64,000 bases of DNA. Source: Sphingomonas panacisoli. GTDB taxonomy: Bacteria; Pseudomonadota; Alphaproteobacteria; Sphingomonadales; Sphingomonadaceae. Shown here piece by piece: positions 19,153-27,524 of the stretch. Location of the stretch: assembly GCF_007859635.1 (NCBI RefSeq), contig NZ_CP042306.1, forward strand, positions 806,001 through 870,000, given 5' to 3'. The notes under the pieces are model-generated. The model was not told the origin of the DNA, ran no database searches, and worked only from the letters and a program-made list of their open reading frames with translations. Position 1 is the first letter of the stretch; each line of letters opens with the position of its first letter. Position numbers and translations under genes: made by a program.

Positions 19153-19617
19153 TCACTTGGGAACGATCAGCACGCGCATCGGCGCTTCCTTGGCACCCGA
19201 CAATTGCAGGACGTAGCGCCCAGGTGTCAGGTCGAAATCGACGATCTTGCGGATGCCCGAACAAGGCGGGCCTTCCATATGCGCGACCGATTCCAACGAC
19301 TTGCCGTCGCGTACGACGTCGATCCACGCGGCTGCCGCGAGCGCGATGCGATACGTGCCTGCGGTCGTCACGTTGAACTGATAGACGCCGCCAAAGCTAC
19401 CGGGCTTCGGCGCGCGATCGGGGGCGGGCGCGAACGCCACTTTCTCGACCGGCTGAAGCTGCAGGCCGGTACCCTTGCCGATCGCGATCGGACCCTTGGT
19501 GACCGCGGCGATCGTTCCCCACGCCTCCAGGCCGGCGGGTGGGGCGGTCGTCGCGGTGCATGCCGGGGCGGGCGCCGAGGCGGCCTGGATCATCAACGCG
19601 AGAAGAAGAGGGGTCAT
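19153..19617 (-). CDS. small secreted protein of unknown function
   Basis: 154 residues with an N-terminal signal peptide ending QAASA. The mature part is predicted beta-rich: YQFNVTTAGTYRIALAAAAW, then VDFDLTPGRYVLQLSGA, suggesting a jelly-roll or carbohydrate-binding-like sandwich. Two cysteines (near residues 20 and 116) could form a disulfide. Family not assigned. It lies between the efflux operon and the FadR-type regulator, with its own short promoter region. Confidence 0.75.
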   Translation of the reverse strand: MTPLLLALMIQAASAPAPACTATTAPPAGLEAWGTIAAVTKGPIAIGKGTGLQLQPVEKVAFAPAPDRAPKPGSFGGVYQFNVTTAGTYRIALAAAAWIDVVRDGKSLESVAHMEGPPCSGIRKIVDFDLTPGRYVLQLSGAKEAPMRVLIVPK

Positions 19618-19644
19618 GCAGCGCCTTTCGAATCGACCGGGATG

Positions 19645-20352
19645 TCAACTCGCCGCTGAATAGCTCACAAGCAGGTCGCTGATCGAGGTGTCGAAATGGC
19701 GGTCCATTTCCTCGCGCGCGCCGTCCGCTTCGCGGTTGGCGATGGCGAGGGCGATGCGGCGGTGATTGTCGAGCACCAATTGGCGTTGCTGCTCTGTCGC
19801 GCGGGTTTCCCAGGCGGTCGGGACGGCGACCTTCATCAGCGCCTCGAACGAGCGAATGATGTTGTAGAACAAGGCGTTGCCGCTCGCTTTTGCGATCGCC
19901 TGGTGGAACGCGATGTCGTGCCGGATCAGCTGCGACAGATCGTGCCGCGCCGCCGCCATTCCTTCGGCATGGCCCAGGATGACCCGTGCCTCGGCATCGC
20001 TGCGCTGGATCGCGGCGAGTTCCGACGTGCGCAATTCGAGCGTACGCCGCACGTCCCAGATTTCGGGTACGGTGACCTGACTTGTCGCAATGGCATGGTC
20101 GAGCGACGATGACAGGACGGTGCCGTCGATCGCCGCGACGCGCGCTTTGCGGCCGTTGCCGACATCGATCTGACGCAGTGCCGCCAGCGTCGAGAACGCT
20201 TCCCGCATCACCGCGCGGCTGACGCCGAGTTGCGCTGCGAACGCGCCTTCACCGGGCAACGTGTCGCCGACCTTCAAGTCGTTGTCGCGAATATGATCGC
20301 GGACGCGGCGTACCGCGCGATCGACCAGCGACCCCCCTTCGATGGCGCGCAC
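19645..20352 (-). CDS. FadR-type GntR regulator (FCD domain)
   Basis: 235 residues. N-terminal winged HTH with TLPGEGAFAAQLGVSRAVMREA (about residues 30-52) and a C-terminal all-helical FCD ligand domain with the expected Asp/His metal positions (RHDIAFHQAI, DNHRRIALAI). I chose the GTG at 20352 since it is preceded by GGGGGAA and lies 22 bases after the AraC stop; a start further upstream would overlap that gene. Such regulators usually respond to organic acids and repress nearby catabolic genes, here most likely the esterase/SDR/MFS operon upstream. Confidence 0.85.
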   Translation of the reverse strand: MRAIEGGSLVDRAVRRVRDHIRDNDLKVGDTLPGEGAFAAQLGVSRAVMREAFSTLAALRQIDVGNGRKARVAAIDGTVLSSSLDHAIATSQVTVPEIWDVRRTLELRTSELAAIQRSDAEARVILGHAEGMAAARHDLSQLIRHDIAFHQAIAKASGNALFYNIIRSFEALMKVAVPTAWETRATEQQRQLVLDNHRRIALAIANREADGAREEMDRHFDTSISDLLVSYSAAS

Positions 20353-20374
20353 GCCATCGTCTGTTCCCCCGGAC

Positions 20375-21125
20375 TCATGCGGCCAGGCGATGCGCGCGAT
20401 ATTGCGTCGGCGCAACCCCGAAGCGGCGCGAGAACGCCCGCGTGAAGCTGGCATTGTTGAGATAGCCGCATTTGTAGCCGATCGACGACACCGGCAGGTC
20501 GGTCGACCGCAGCATCCGCCCCGCGCCGCCGAGCCGCAATTCGGCGATCGCGTCGGCGACCGTGGTGTCGAACATCGCGCGGAAGCCGCGAGTCAGCTTG
20601 GCGCGATTGATCCCGCACGCGCGTGCGATCGAATCGAGCGTGAGCTTTTCGTGCCAGCGCTCGTCGATCAGGCCGCCGCGCGGCGACGATGCGACGCGCG
20701 TCCATCTCGCTCAGGTCGCCGGCGCTGTCGGTCGGGACAAGGGTGTCGGCGGTCAGATGTTCGAAGGTCGCGCAGAACAGTTCGATGCTCTTCGCCAGCC
20801 GCAGCGTGTCGCGTGCTTCGCCCGGCAGTTTGCTATCGAGGATCGCGATCACGAGCGCGCGCAGGTCGCTCGGCAAATGCCAACGTGTATCATCCTGGGG
20901 GACCAGGCCGAAGATGCGGTAGCAGGCTTCGGCCGCAACGATCAGCGCGACGTCGCTGTCCAGCGTGGCGGCGGCGGTCGGCTGTGCGTGAAAGGCGATG
21001 CTGGTGTCGTCGAGGCGAAAGCTCAGGCCGACGACGCCGTCCGGCCAGCCGCTGACGGGCACCGCGCCGACCCCGACGAAGGACAGCATTTCGTGCGACA
21101 CATGGATGCGCTGTTTGACCTGCAT
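20375..21125 (-). pseudogene. AraC family regulator, frameshifted before the HTH domain
   Basis: The start at 21125 follows GGGAGAGGG. Frame one runs through an N-terminal sensor-like domain to MDARRIVAARR, then loses coding character near 20672-20682 (a GC-rich CGGCGGCC stretch). From that point another frame reads LIDERWHEKLTLDSIARACG and continues through a full AraC DNA-binding domain (SSIGYKCGYLNNASFTRAFS) to the stop at 20375. Deleting one base in the GC stretch gives a single protein of about 249 residues. Real inactivation or assembly error; both halves look under selection. Confidence 0.75.
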
Positions 21126-21167
21126 GACGATCCCTCTCCCGAATCTCTTGTCGGGAGGGCTAATAAC

Positions 21168-21203
21168 CTATCGGACAGGTCAGTCAATAGCTATCAGACA
21201 GGT
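21168..21203. repeat. direct repeat upstream of the AraC gene, possible operator
   Basis: CTATCGGACAGGT (21168-21180) and CTATCAGACAGGT (21191-21203) differ at one base and are 23 bases apart, about two helix turns. The second copy overlaps the stop of the MFS gene. Position in front of the araC gene fits a regulator-binding site, but nothing in the sequence says which regulator. Confidence 0.45.
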
Positions 21204-22489
21204 TCTTCCATCGCAGATTGGGGCGCGCGGCGCATCGCTAGTGCAAAGGCGCAGAACGAGAGGGCGCCGACGCCGGCGCCGACGATCGTGAGCGCCATCG
21301 CGAGATGCTGCTCGCCGCCGAGCGCGCTGCTGACGACGCTCACCAGCCATGGCGCGAGGCCAAAACCGATCAGCCCGGCAAGCGCGATGAATGCGCCGAT
21401 GCACAGGCCGCGCAGTTCGTTGGGGATCAGCACGGTGAGCGCGACCGATACGACCAGCCCGGTGACCGCGCCCGACGCCATCAGCACGAAGAACGCGATG
21501 GCGAACGTCGGGACGCTCGGCATGATCGGGAATAGGGCGGCCGGTATGCCGACTCCGGCGGCGATCGTCGCGCCGATCAATAGTCCACCCCGGATCCGGC
21601 TGCGCTGACCGATATCGGCCGACACGCCGCCCAATGCCGCGCCGACGATCCCGCTGACGAACAGGATCGCGCCGACCCAGCCACCGAATTGCTGCGGTTG
21701 TAGCCCGTAGTTGCGCGACAGGACTGGCGCGACCCACACGCCCGCCGCGGCGTCGGCCATCACCACCGCGACTTGGCCGGCGAACAGCGGGCCGAGGAAC
21801 GCGCGACGCGACCACAGTTCGCGCGCGACGACGCGAAACGGTGCGGTGGTACTCGATTCGACTTCGTGCCGCTGCGGCTCGCGCATCAGCAGCAAAGGCG
21901 TCAGCAGCACGGCGCTAAACGCCGCGAGCGCGATATGCGTCGACCGCCACGGCGCCCAGGCGTCGAGCAGGGCTGGGCCGCCGTGACTGGCGAATAGTCC
22001 GAATAGCCAGCCGGCCAGGACGAACGCCGCAGCGAGGCCGGCGCTCTTGCCCAGATTGACGATCAGCAGCGCGCGCCCGCGCTGTTCGGGCGCGCAAAGA
22101 TCGGCGCACAGCGACAGCGCGCAGGTCAGCGCACCGGTGGTCCCGATCCCCGTCAGCATCCGCCCAGCGATCAGCACCCCGATGTCGGGGGCGAGTGCGG
22201 TCAGCAGTGTGCCGATGGTCCAGACGACTCCCAACAACGTCATCAGCCGCACGCGATTGTATCGGTCGACGAGGATCCCGACCGGAATCGAAAAGATGAC
22301 CAGCGGCACCGCGGCGCCAAGTCCCTGGATCATCCCCAGCACCTGATCGCTCAGCTTCAGCTCGATCTTCGCGCCTTCCTGCACGACACCGAACGATTGC
22401 ATCGCCGTGAAACCGATCGCCATCACCAATGCGAGCAGCAGCAACGGCCCCAGCGCGCGGGCGAACGAGGGCGGGGTCTTGTCGGTCAC
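21194..22489 (-). CDS. MFS transporter
   Basis: 431 residues, 12 predicted membrane helices. GILVDRYNRVRLM after helix 2 is the MFS motif A-type loop, and FIALAGLIGFGLAPWLV near the end is typical. The GTG at 22489 overlaps the preceding esterase TGA (GTGA). Resembles uptake permeases found with aromatic or ester catabolic clusters (spinster-like/ACS-like layout). It probably imports the substrate hydrolysed by the linked esterases. Confidence 0.85.
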   Translation of the reverse strand: MTDKTPPSFARALGPLLLLALVMAIGFTAMQSFGVVQEGAKIELKLSDQVLGMIQGLGAAVPLVIFSIPVGILVDRYNRVRLMTLLGVVWTIGTLLTALAPDIGVLIAGRMLTGIGTTGALTCALSLCADLCAPEQRGRALLIVNLGKSAGLAAAFVLAGWLFGLFASHGGPALLDAWAPWRSTHIALAAFSAVLLTPLLLMREPQRHEVESSTTAPFRVVARELWSRRAFLGPLFAGQVAVVMADAAAGVWVAPVLSRNYGLQPQQFGGWVGAILFVSGIVGAALGGVSADIGQRSRIRGGLLIGATIAAGVGIPAALFPIMPSVPTFAIAFFVLMASGAVTGLVVSVALTVLIPNELRGLCIGAFIALAGLIGFGLAPWLVSVVSSALGGEQHLAMALTIVGAGVGALSFCAFALAMRRAPQSAMEEPV

Positions 22490-23424
22490 GCCAGCGCCCG
22501 GGCAAGTGCCGCCATGCGCGATGCCTGGGCGGCGGTCGATGCGGCCGATCCCGGGAAGATGTCGAATCCGTGGAATCCGCCGGGATAGACGTGCAACTCG
22601 GTCGGCACTCCGGCGCGGATCAGGCGGCGGGCATAGTCCATGTCCTCTTCCAGGAAGAGATCGAGCGCGCCGGTCATAATGTAGGTCGGCGGCAGGCTGC
22701 GCAGGTCGGTCGCGCGCGCCGCCGCGGCATACGGCGATACGTCGGCGCCGCCCGGTTCCGCCCCCAGCAATGCCTGCCAGCCGAAATGATTGTTGTGCGG
22801 CGTCCAGATGAACTCGCCGGTATGCGGATGCTGATCGCCCGCGCACGTGCGGTCGTCGATCATCGGATAAGTCAAATGCTGGAACGCGAGCGTATAGTCG
22901 CCGCGGTCGCGCACCAGCAGCGCCAGCGCCGCCGCCAGCCCGCCGCCCGCGCTTTCGCCCATCACGCCGAGCCGGCTCGTGTCGATGCCGAGCGTCGCGG
23001 CATGCTCGATCGTCCAGCGCAGCCCGGCATAGCAATCCTCGATCGCCGCTGGGAAAACATGCTCCGGCGCGAGCCGGTAATCGACCGAAACCAGCACACA
23101 GTTGAGCGCGCGGACCAGCGGACGGTGGAACACTTCGAGCTGCGACGCGGCGCCGCCGACATAGCCGCCGCCATGGATGTGGTAGATGGCGGGCAACGGC
23201 CCCTCGGCATCCTCGGGCTTGTAGATGTGCAACGTGATGTCGGGCGCGCCGATCGGTCCCGGCACGTGACGGCGTTCCAGCGTCGTGCCCGTCGCGTCGA
23301 TCGGCGGCGTCGGCAAGCTGCGGTTTCGCATGTCGATCAGCGTCTCGGCGTTCAGCGCGATCGTCGGCCACATTTCCAGCATCGGGCGCAGCGCCGGATC
23401 GACCAGGTGCATCGTGTCGGGCAT
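22486..23424 (-). CDS. alpha/beta hydrolase, hormone-sensitive-lipase family esterase
   Basis: 312 residues. Oxyanion motif YHIHGGGYVGG near residue 87, nucleophile elbow GESAGGG near residue 160, Asp in TGALDLFLEEDMDYA and His in PGGFHGFD, all in the family order. Hydrolyses short-chain esters. ATG at 23424 follows AAGGA with eight bases spacing; an upstream start at 23445 would overlap the SDR stop. Part of a four-gene catabolic operon. Confidence 0.9.
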   Translation of the reverse strand: MPDTMHLVDPALRPMLEMWPTIALNAETLIDMRNRSLPTPPIDATGTTLERRHVPGPIGAPDITLHIYKPEDAEGPLPAIYHIHGGGYVGGAASQLEVFHRPLVRALNCVLVSVDYRLAPEHVFPAAIEDCYAGLRWTIEHAATLGIDTSRLGVMGESAGGGLAAALALLVRDRGDYTLAFQHLTYPMIDDRTCAGDQHPHTGEFIWTPHNNHFGWQALLGAEPGGADVSPYAAAARATDLRSLPPTYIMTGALDLFLEEDMDYARRLIRAGVPTELHVYPGGFHGFDIFPGSAASTAAQASRMAALARALA

Positions 23425-23435
23425 CTCGTTCGTCC

Positions 23436-24212
23436 TTACCAGCAAGTGTAGCCGCCGTCGGCGAGCACGATGCTCCCGGTCATCAGGCTGGCGGCGTCGG
23501 ACGCGAGGAAGTGGACCACGGAGGCGACCTCCTCGGGCTCGCCGAGCCGGCCCTGCGGCGTGCCGTCGATCCAGCGCTTGTACATTTCGCCTTCCTTATC
23601 GGCGAAAGCGTTGAGCGGCGTCGCGATATAGGTCGGCGCGACCGCGTTGACCCGCACGCCGCGTGCCGCCCATTCGGCGGCGAGGCTCTTCGTCAGCTGG
23701 TGCACCGCGGCCTTCGATGCGTTGTAATAGCTTTGCGGCTGCGGGCGGTTGACGATGAAGCCCGACATCGACCCGACATTGACGATGCTGCCCGATCCTT
23801 GGGCGAGCATGTGTCGGCCGAAAGCGCGGGCGCACCAGAAGGTGCCGTTGAGGTTGACGTCGAGCACGTTGAGCCAATGCTCGTCGGCGACATCCTCCGC
23901 CGCGGTTTCGCTGCGCGCGATGCCGGCATTGTTGACGAGGATGTCGATGCGGCCGGCGCTGGCGGCGAGATCGTCGGCGGCACTTGTGACCGCGGCGGAA
24001 TCGGTGACGTCGAGCTGGACGCCGGTGGCTGCGTAGCCCTTATCCTTGAGGCGTTCGATGGCCTGGTCGATCGCGCCGGCATCGCGGTCGCCGATCGTGA
24101 CCTGCGCGCCCGCTTCTACAAGCGCCTCGGCACAGCAAAACCCGATGCCCTGCGCGCCGCCCGTGATGAAGGCGACCTTGCCGTCGAGGCGGAGGCGTCG
24201 GAGGTAGCTCAT
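23436..24212 (-). CDS. SDR family oxidoreductase
   Basis: 258 residues, classical SDR. TGGAQGIG near residue 18 binds the nucleotide, NNAG near 93, and the catalytic Ser-Tyr-Lys are in GSMSG and YYNASK. NAD(H) preference is suggested by the acidic GDRDAG after beta-2. Its ATG overlaps the stop of the carboxylesterase gene (ATGA). It probably oxidises an alcohol released by one of the two esterases. Confidence 0.92.
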   Translation of the reverse strand: MSYLRRLRLDGKVAFITGGAQGIGFCCAEALVEAGAQVTIGDRDAGAIDQAIERLKDKGYAATGVQLDVTDSAAVTSAADDLAASAGRIDILVNNAGIARSETAAEDVADEHWLNVLDVNLNGTFWCARAFGRHMLAQGSGSIVNVGSMSGFIVNRPQPQSYYNASKAAVHQLTKSLAAEWAARGVRVNAVAPTYIATPLNAFADKEGEMYKRWIDGTPQGRLGEPEEVASVVHFLASDAASLMTGSIVLADGGYTCW

Positions 24213-25693
24213 GGCAGGAACGCCGCCGCGGGCATGACCGGCTCGTGCGACGCTTCGCCCGCTTCGAGCCTGTACACCTGGCGCGTGTCGCGATCGAATT
24301 CGGGCCAGGGCAGGGCGCCGGTCTTGGCGAACTGCACCCAGAGGCCGTGAATCCGCGTCGCCAGGTCCTGCGGTGGATTGGTGCCGCACAGCCCTTCCGG
24401 CCCGGTCGCGACGGGCAGGCAATCGAACACGAACGGCAATTCCATCCCGTGCGCGGCGCCCAACTCGCCGCCGAACATCGGCGAACGCCAGTCGAACTCG
24501 TAAAGATGCGTCTTGCCCTGATGCTCCTCGGCAAAGCGCCGCGCGGGCCAGCGAAACACGAGGTCGTTCATCGCGGCGTTCAGCACCATGCCCGGCTTGG
24601 CGTCGCCGCCCATGCCGTACGCCTTCAGGATCGCCCACGCCCTCGGGATCGACTTGCGTAGCGCCAGCCACGCCAGGATCCGCCCGACCTTGGCCCGCAC
24701 GCCAGTGGGAACGAGATAGAGGTTCATTTCCTCCGCATTGGTGCCGATCAGCAGGTCGATCTCCGCGCCCGCACCCGCCTTCAGCGCGTCGAGCGGCTTT
24801 ACCGGCAGCACGTCGTCGCCATGGACGGGGACGAAGCGGCTGATCCCGAACACCGGCTCGCGGCCCTCTTCATCGCGCAGATCGATCCGGGCAGTCGGCT
24901 GCGAAATCTTCTCCACCGCGTCGAGCGTCGCCTGACTCGGTGGTACGCTGGCGAACCCGGCTTTGTCGGCGCTGACGCCGAGCAGCCCGGCAAGCTTGTC
25001 GACCAGCCGCCGCGCGACCGGAATATCGCGCGTCATGCCGCCATGACCGCTCTCGACGATCGCGCGGCGGAACAGCCCCTTGGCCAGCGGCGACGCAATC
25101 AAATTGGCGGTCGACATACCGCCGGCGCTTTCGCCGAACACGGTGACGTTGGAAGGGTCGCCGCCGAACGCCGCGATATTGTCGCGCACCCAGGTCAGCG
25201 CGGCGATCTGGTCGCGCAGCCCCAGATTGGTCGGCACGTCGGGGATCGGCAGGAAGCCGTCGATCCCCATACGATAATTGATCGCGACATAGACGATGCC
25301 GTCGCGCGCAAAGCTCGCGCCGTCCTGCACCGCCGCATCCTTGGAACCAACGACGAACCCGCCGCCATGGATGAACACCATCACCGGCAGCGGACCGGCC
25401 GAACCGGTTAGACGCAAGACGTTGAGCGTCAGATAGTCGTCGCCCTCGACCCAGCCCGTCCCGACCAGCGGGTACACGTCGAGCCCCGGAAACGCCCGCA
25501 CGCGCTGCGGTGCGTTGGAGCCGGGCAGGGTGGCGTCGCGCTCGCCGCTCCACGGCTCGACCGGTTGCGGCGCGGCGAAGCGGCGCTCACCAACCGGTGG
25601 GGCGGCGTAGGGAATGCCGACAAAGCGATCGATCACGCCGTCGGTAGCGCCGCGCACGGCGCCCGCAGGCAGCTGGATGACGGGAATTTCCAT
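24209..25693 (-). CDS. type B carboxylesterase
   Basis: 494 residues, cholinesterase-like alpha/beta hydrolase. Motifs GIPYAAPPVGERRF near the start, VFIHGGGFVVGS (oxyanion hole), the nucleophile in FGESAGG near residue 190, catalytic Glu in GTNAEEMNLY and His in AAHGMELPFVFD. No signal peptide, so cytoplasmic. First gene of the esterase-SDR-esterase-MFS operon, joined by ATGA to the SDR. Confidence 0.92.
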   Translation of the reverse strand: MEIPVIQLPAGAVRGATDGVIDRFVGIPYAAPPVGERRFAAPQPVEPWSGERDATLPGSNAPQRVRAFPGLDVYPLVGTGWVEGDDYLTLNVLRLTGSAGPLPVMVFIHGGGFVVGSKDAAVQDGASFARDGIVYVAINYRMGIDGFLPIPDVPTNLGLRDQIAALTWVRDNIAAFGGDPSNVTVFGESAGGMSTANLIASPLAKGLFRRAIVESGHGGMTRDIPVARRLVDKLAGLLGVSADKAGFASVPPSQATLDAVEKISQPTARIDLRDEEGREPVFGISRFVPVHGDDVLPVKPLDALKAGAGAEIDLLIGTNAEEMNLYLVPTGVRAKVGRILAWLALRKSIPRAWAILKAYGMGGDAKPGMVLNAAMNDLVFRWPARRFAEEHQGKTHLYEFDWRSPMFGGELGAAHGMELPFVFDCLPVATGPEGLCGTNPPQDLATRIHGLWVQFAKTGALPWPEFDRDTRQVYRLEAGEASHEPVMPAAAFLP

Positions 25694-25782
25694 CCCATGC
25701 GCATACCGCGCGGCGCCCGGGCAGGCGAGCGGTTGAGCTGTGCCGAAAGGCTCGTATTACGTGCCGAGGCTTGGCGGAAACG

Positions 25783-26130
25783 CTATGCGGACTGAGGCGC
25801 GGGCTCGCGAAGTTGCCGATAGAGAATGACGATCACCGTCGCGACGCCGATTGCCAGGCAGTCCGCGATCAAATCCTTGATATCGCGATCGCGATGCAGA
25901 ACGGGAATCGACTGGACCACCTCGATGACGGCACCGACCAGCGTCAGCCGCTCGGCGGTGCGCAGGATGTCGGCTTTCGGATATGCCAACGCCGCGAGCA
26001 ATGTCAGCGTACCGAACGCCGCCATGTGCTGCAGCTTGTCGGAGACGTGCCCGATCTGCGGCGGATGCGGCACGATCGCCATCACCACCGCGAAGACCGC
26101 CGCCGCCCAGAACAAGATACGCAACAACAT
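25783..26130 (-). CDS. VanZ-like membrane protein
   Basis: 115 residues with four predicted membrane segments. HVSDKLQHMAAFGTLTLLAAL carries the conserved D-K-x-x-H of the VanZ-like family, and DIKDLIADCLAIGVA the later conserved Asp. These proteins are uncharacterised apart from a link to glycopeptide tolerance. It stands alone between the esterase operon and a decayed region. Confidence 0.83.
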   Translation of the reverse strand: MLLRILFWAAAVFAVVMAIVPHPPQIGHVSDKLQHMAAFGTLTLLAALAYPKADILRTAERLTLVGAVIEVVQSIPVLHRDRDIKDLIADCLAIGVATVIVILYRQLREPAPQSA

Positions 26131-26371
26131 TCGGATTTCCCGGGTGCTCGATTGGCTGGTGACCCCTACGGGAGGGGCCGACCTCTGTTAGGAATGGCAG
26201 TTTACCGTCAATCTCGGCGTGCAAACATTGCTCTAGTGTGCTCGTGAAGTGTACTCGCGGGTTTGTCCAGGGCCGATCATAAGAGGATCAATTTCGCAGC
26301 ACGTGTGGTTCGCGCCGAAACGTTCAGAGCATTGTGTTGCTATTACAGAGGTCCCAAGTTCAATAGCCCGG

Positions 26372-26650
26372 TCACGCGCACAGCAACATTTCGTTGGCAT
26401 CGCGATCGAGGTAAGTCTGCAACCCCTCGGTGCCGATTTAGCAGGGGCGGAAGCGCGTTTTGGCGATCGTGCCATCGCGCGCGACCAGCCGCGCGATGCC
26501 GGTGATACGCGTCTCCTCGGGCGGCATACAAGTCGCGTCGAACGGCCAGTCGGGAGCGAAGCTGACAAGGTGACGGAACGACGCGGTCTGCGTGATCGCT
26601 GGATCGAACCATAATGCGAACCCGTCGTGGCGTGCCCGGCGCAGATTGAT
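26372..26650 (-). pseudogene. gene remnant directly after the Crp/Fnr gene
   Basis: Directly after the TAA of the Crp/Fnr gene, the same frame continues for 70 codons without a start (INLRRARHDGFALWFDPAITQ ... RFRPC), meets TAA at 26438, then continues IGTEGLQTYLDRD to TGA at 26372. The residue composition and strong third-position GC look like genuine coding sequence, not a shadow. I do not recognise the family. It lacks a start codon and holds an internal stop, so it is best read as the 3' remnant of a lost gene. The 240 bases between it and the VanZ start hold nothing I can identify. Confidence 0.5.
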
Positions 26651-27352
26651 TTAAGCCAGTTGCGAGGTCCCAGTGCGACAGCTGCGATAGTCCGACTTGG
26701 CAGCAAGCGCTGCATAATCGTGGATCGTCAGACACTGACCTTTGTGCTCGGCCAAACCTTCCTCACGCAACTTTCGCATCATGCGGTTGACGTGAACCGG
26801 CGTGAGCCCCGTATGATCGGCGATGTCGGGTTGCGTCAGTGGGAAGCGCAGGTGACCATCGTCAATCATACCGATCGCGTCCGCCCGTTGCCACAGATCG
26901 CAGAGTGTCCAAGCGATGCGCTGTTCGGCATCCAGGCGGCCGAGAGCTGTGGCTAGCCCGCATAGTCTCACACGGTCATGATGCTCAGCAGCGACCATAG
27001 CCTCAGCAAGATCTGGGTGGGCTGTTTCAAGTTCTTTACGTTCGTCGGCGCGTATCACGCTCAACGTGAGCGGGCTGATCGCGACAGTGTCCTGCGCGCC
27101 ATCGCTCAAGCGACAGTGATCCCCGGGAAGGAGAAATGCCGTAATCTGCCTTCTGCCATCTCTGACCAAGCTGTAGCGGGCTGCCCAGCCCTCCAGGATC
27201 ACCAGCGTATCGTCTGATGCGCTGGTGTCGGGCAGGGGACCGGTACGAGGTGCGACGAACCGGGTGTATGTCAGGGCATCCCTGAGCGCATGCTCGCTCT
27301 CTGGTGACAGCGCGCTAAACTTCGCAAGCTTCGAGATCAGCTTTGGATCCAT
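26651..27352 (-). CDS. Crp/Fnr family transcriptional regulator
   Basis: 233 residues. Cyclic-nucleotide-binding-like beta roll in the first 120 residues (RQITAFLLPGDHCRL) and a C-terminal Crp winged helix with the recognition segment DIADHTGLTPVHVNRMMRKL. ATG at 27352 follows AGGAA; a start 48 bases upstream is less likely. No FNR iron-sulfur cysteines are visible. It is divergent from the hybrid sensor kinase. A second, distinct Crp/Fnr regulator lies at 52216-52941. Confidence 0.88.
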   Translation of the reverse strand: MDPKLISKLAKFSALSPESEHALRDALTYTRFVAPRTGPLPDTSASDDTLVILEGWAARYSLVRDGRRQITAFLLPGDHCRLSDGAQDTVAISPLTLSVIRADERKELETAHPDLAEAMVAAEHHDRVRLCGLATALGRLDAEQRIAWTLCDLWQRADAIGMIDDGHLRFPLTQPDIADHTGLTPVHVNRMMRKLREEGLAEHKGQCLTIHDYAALAAKSDYRSCRTGTSQLA

Positions 27353-27524
27353 TGCTTCCTTTTCGGCCGTGGCTTTTATTGAAAAACGCGCGTTGAACAC
27401 GCGCGCTTAATATTAGTTCCGGTGCTGAAACAGTCGAGCCAGACGCGGGTAAATTCTGGTGGTGAAACCAACGCTAGCACTCCACGTTCTGGTGCCAACC
27501 AGAAAAATCGAGCGGGTGAGGTCT

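Noticed and set aside
26233-26715. 160-codon minus-strand frame overlapping the end of the Crp/Fnr gene
   Set aside because: Arg/Ser-rich and out of frame with the better-looking remnant at 26372-26650.
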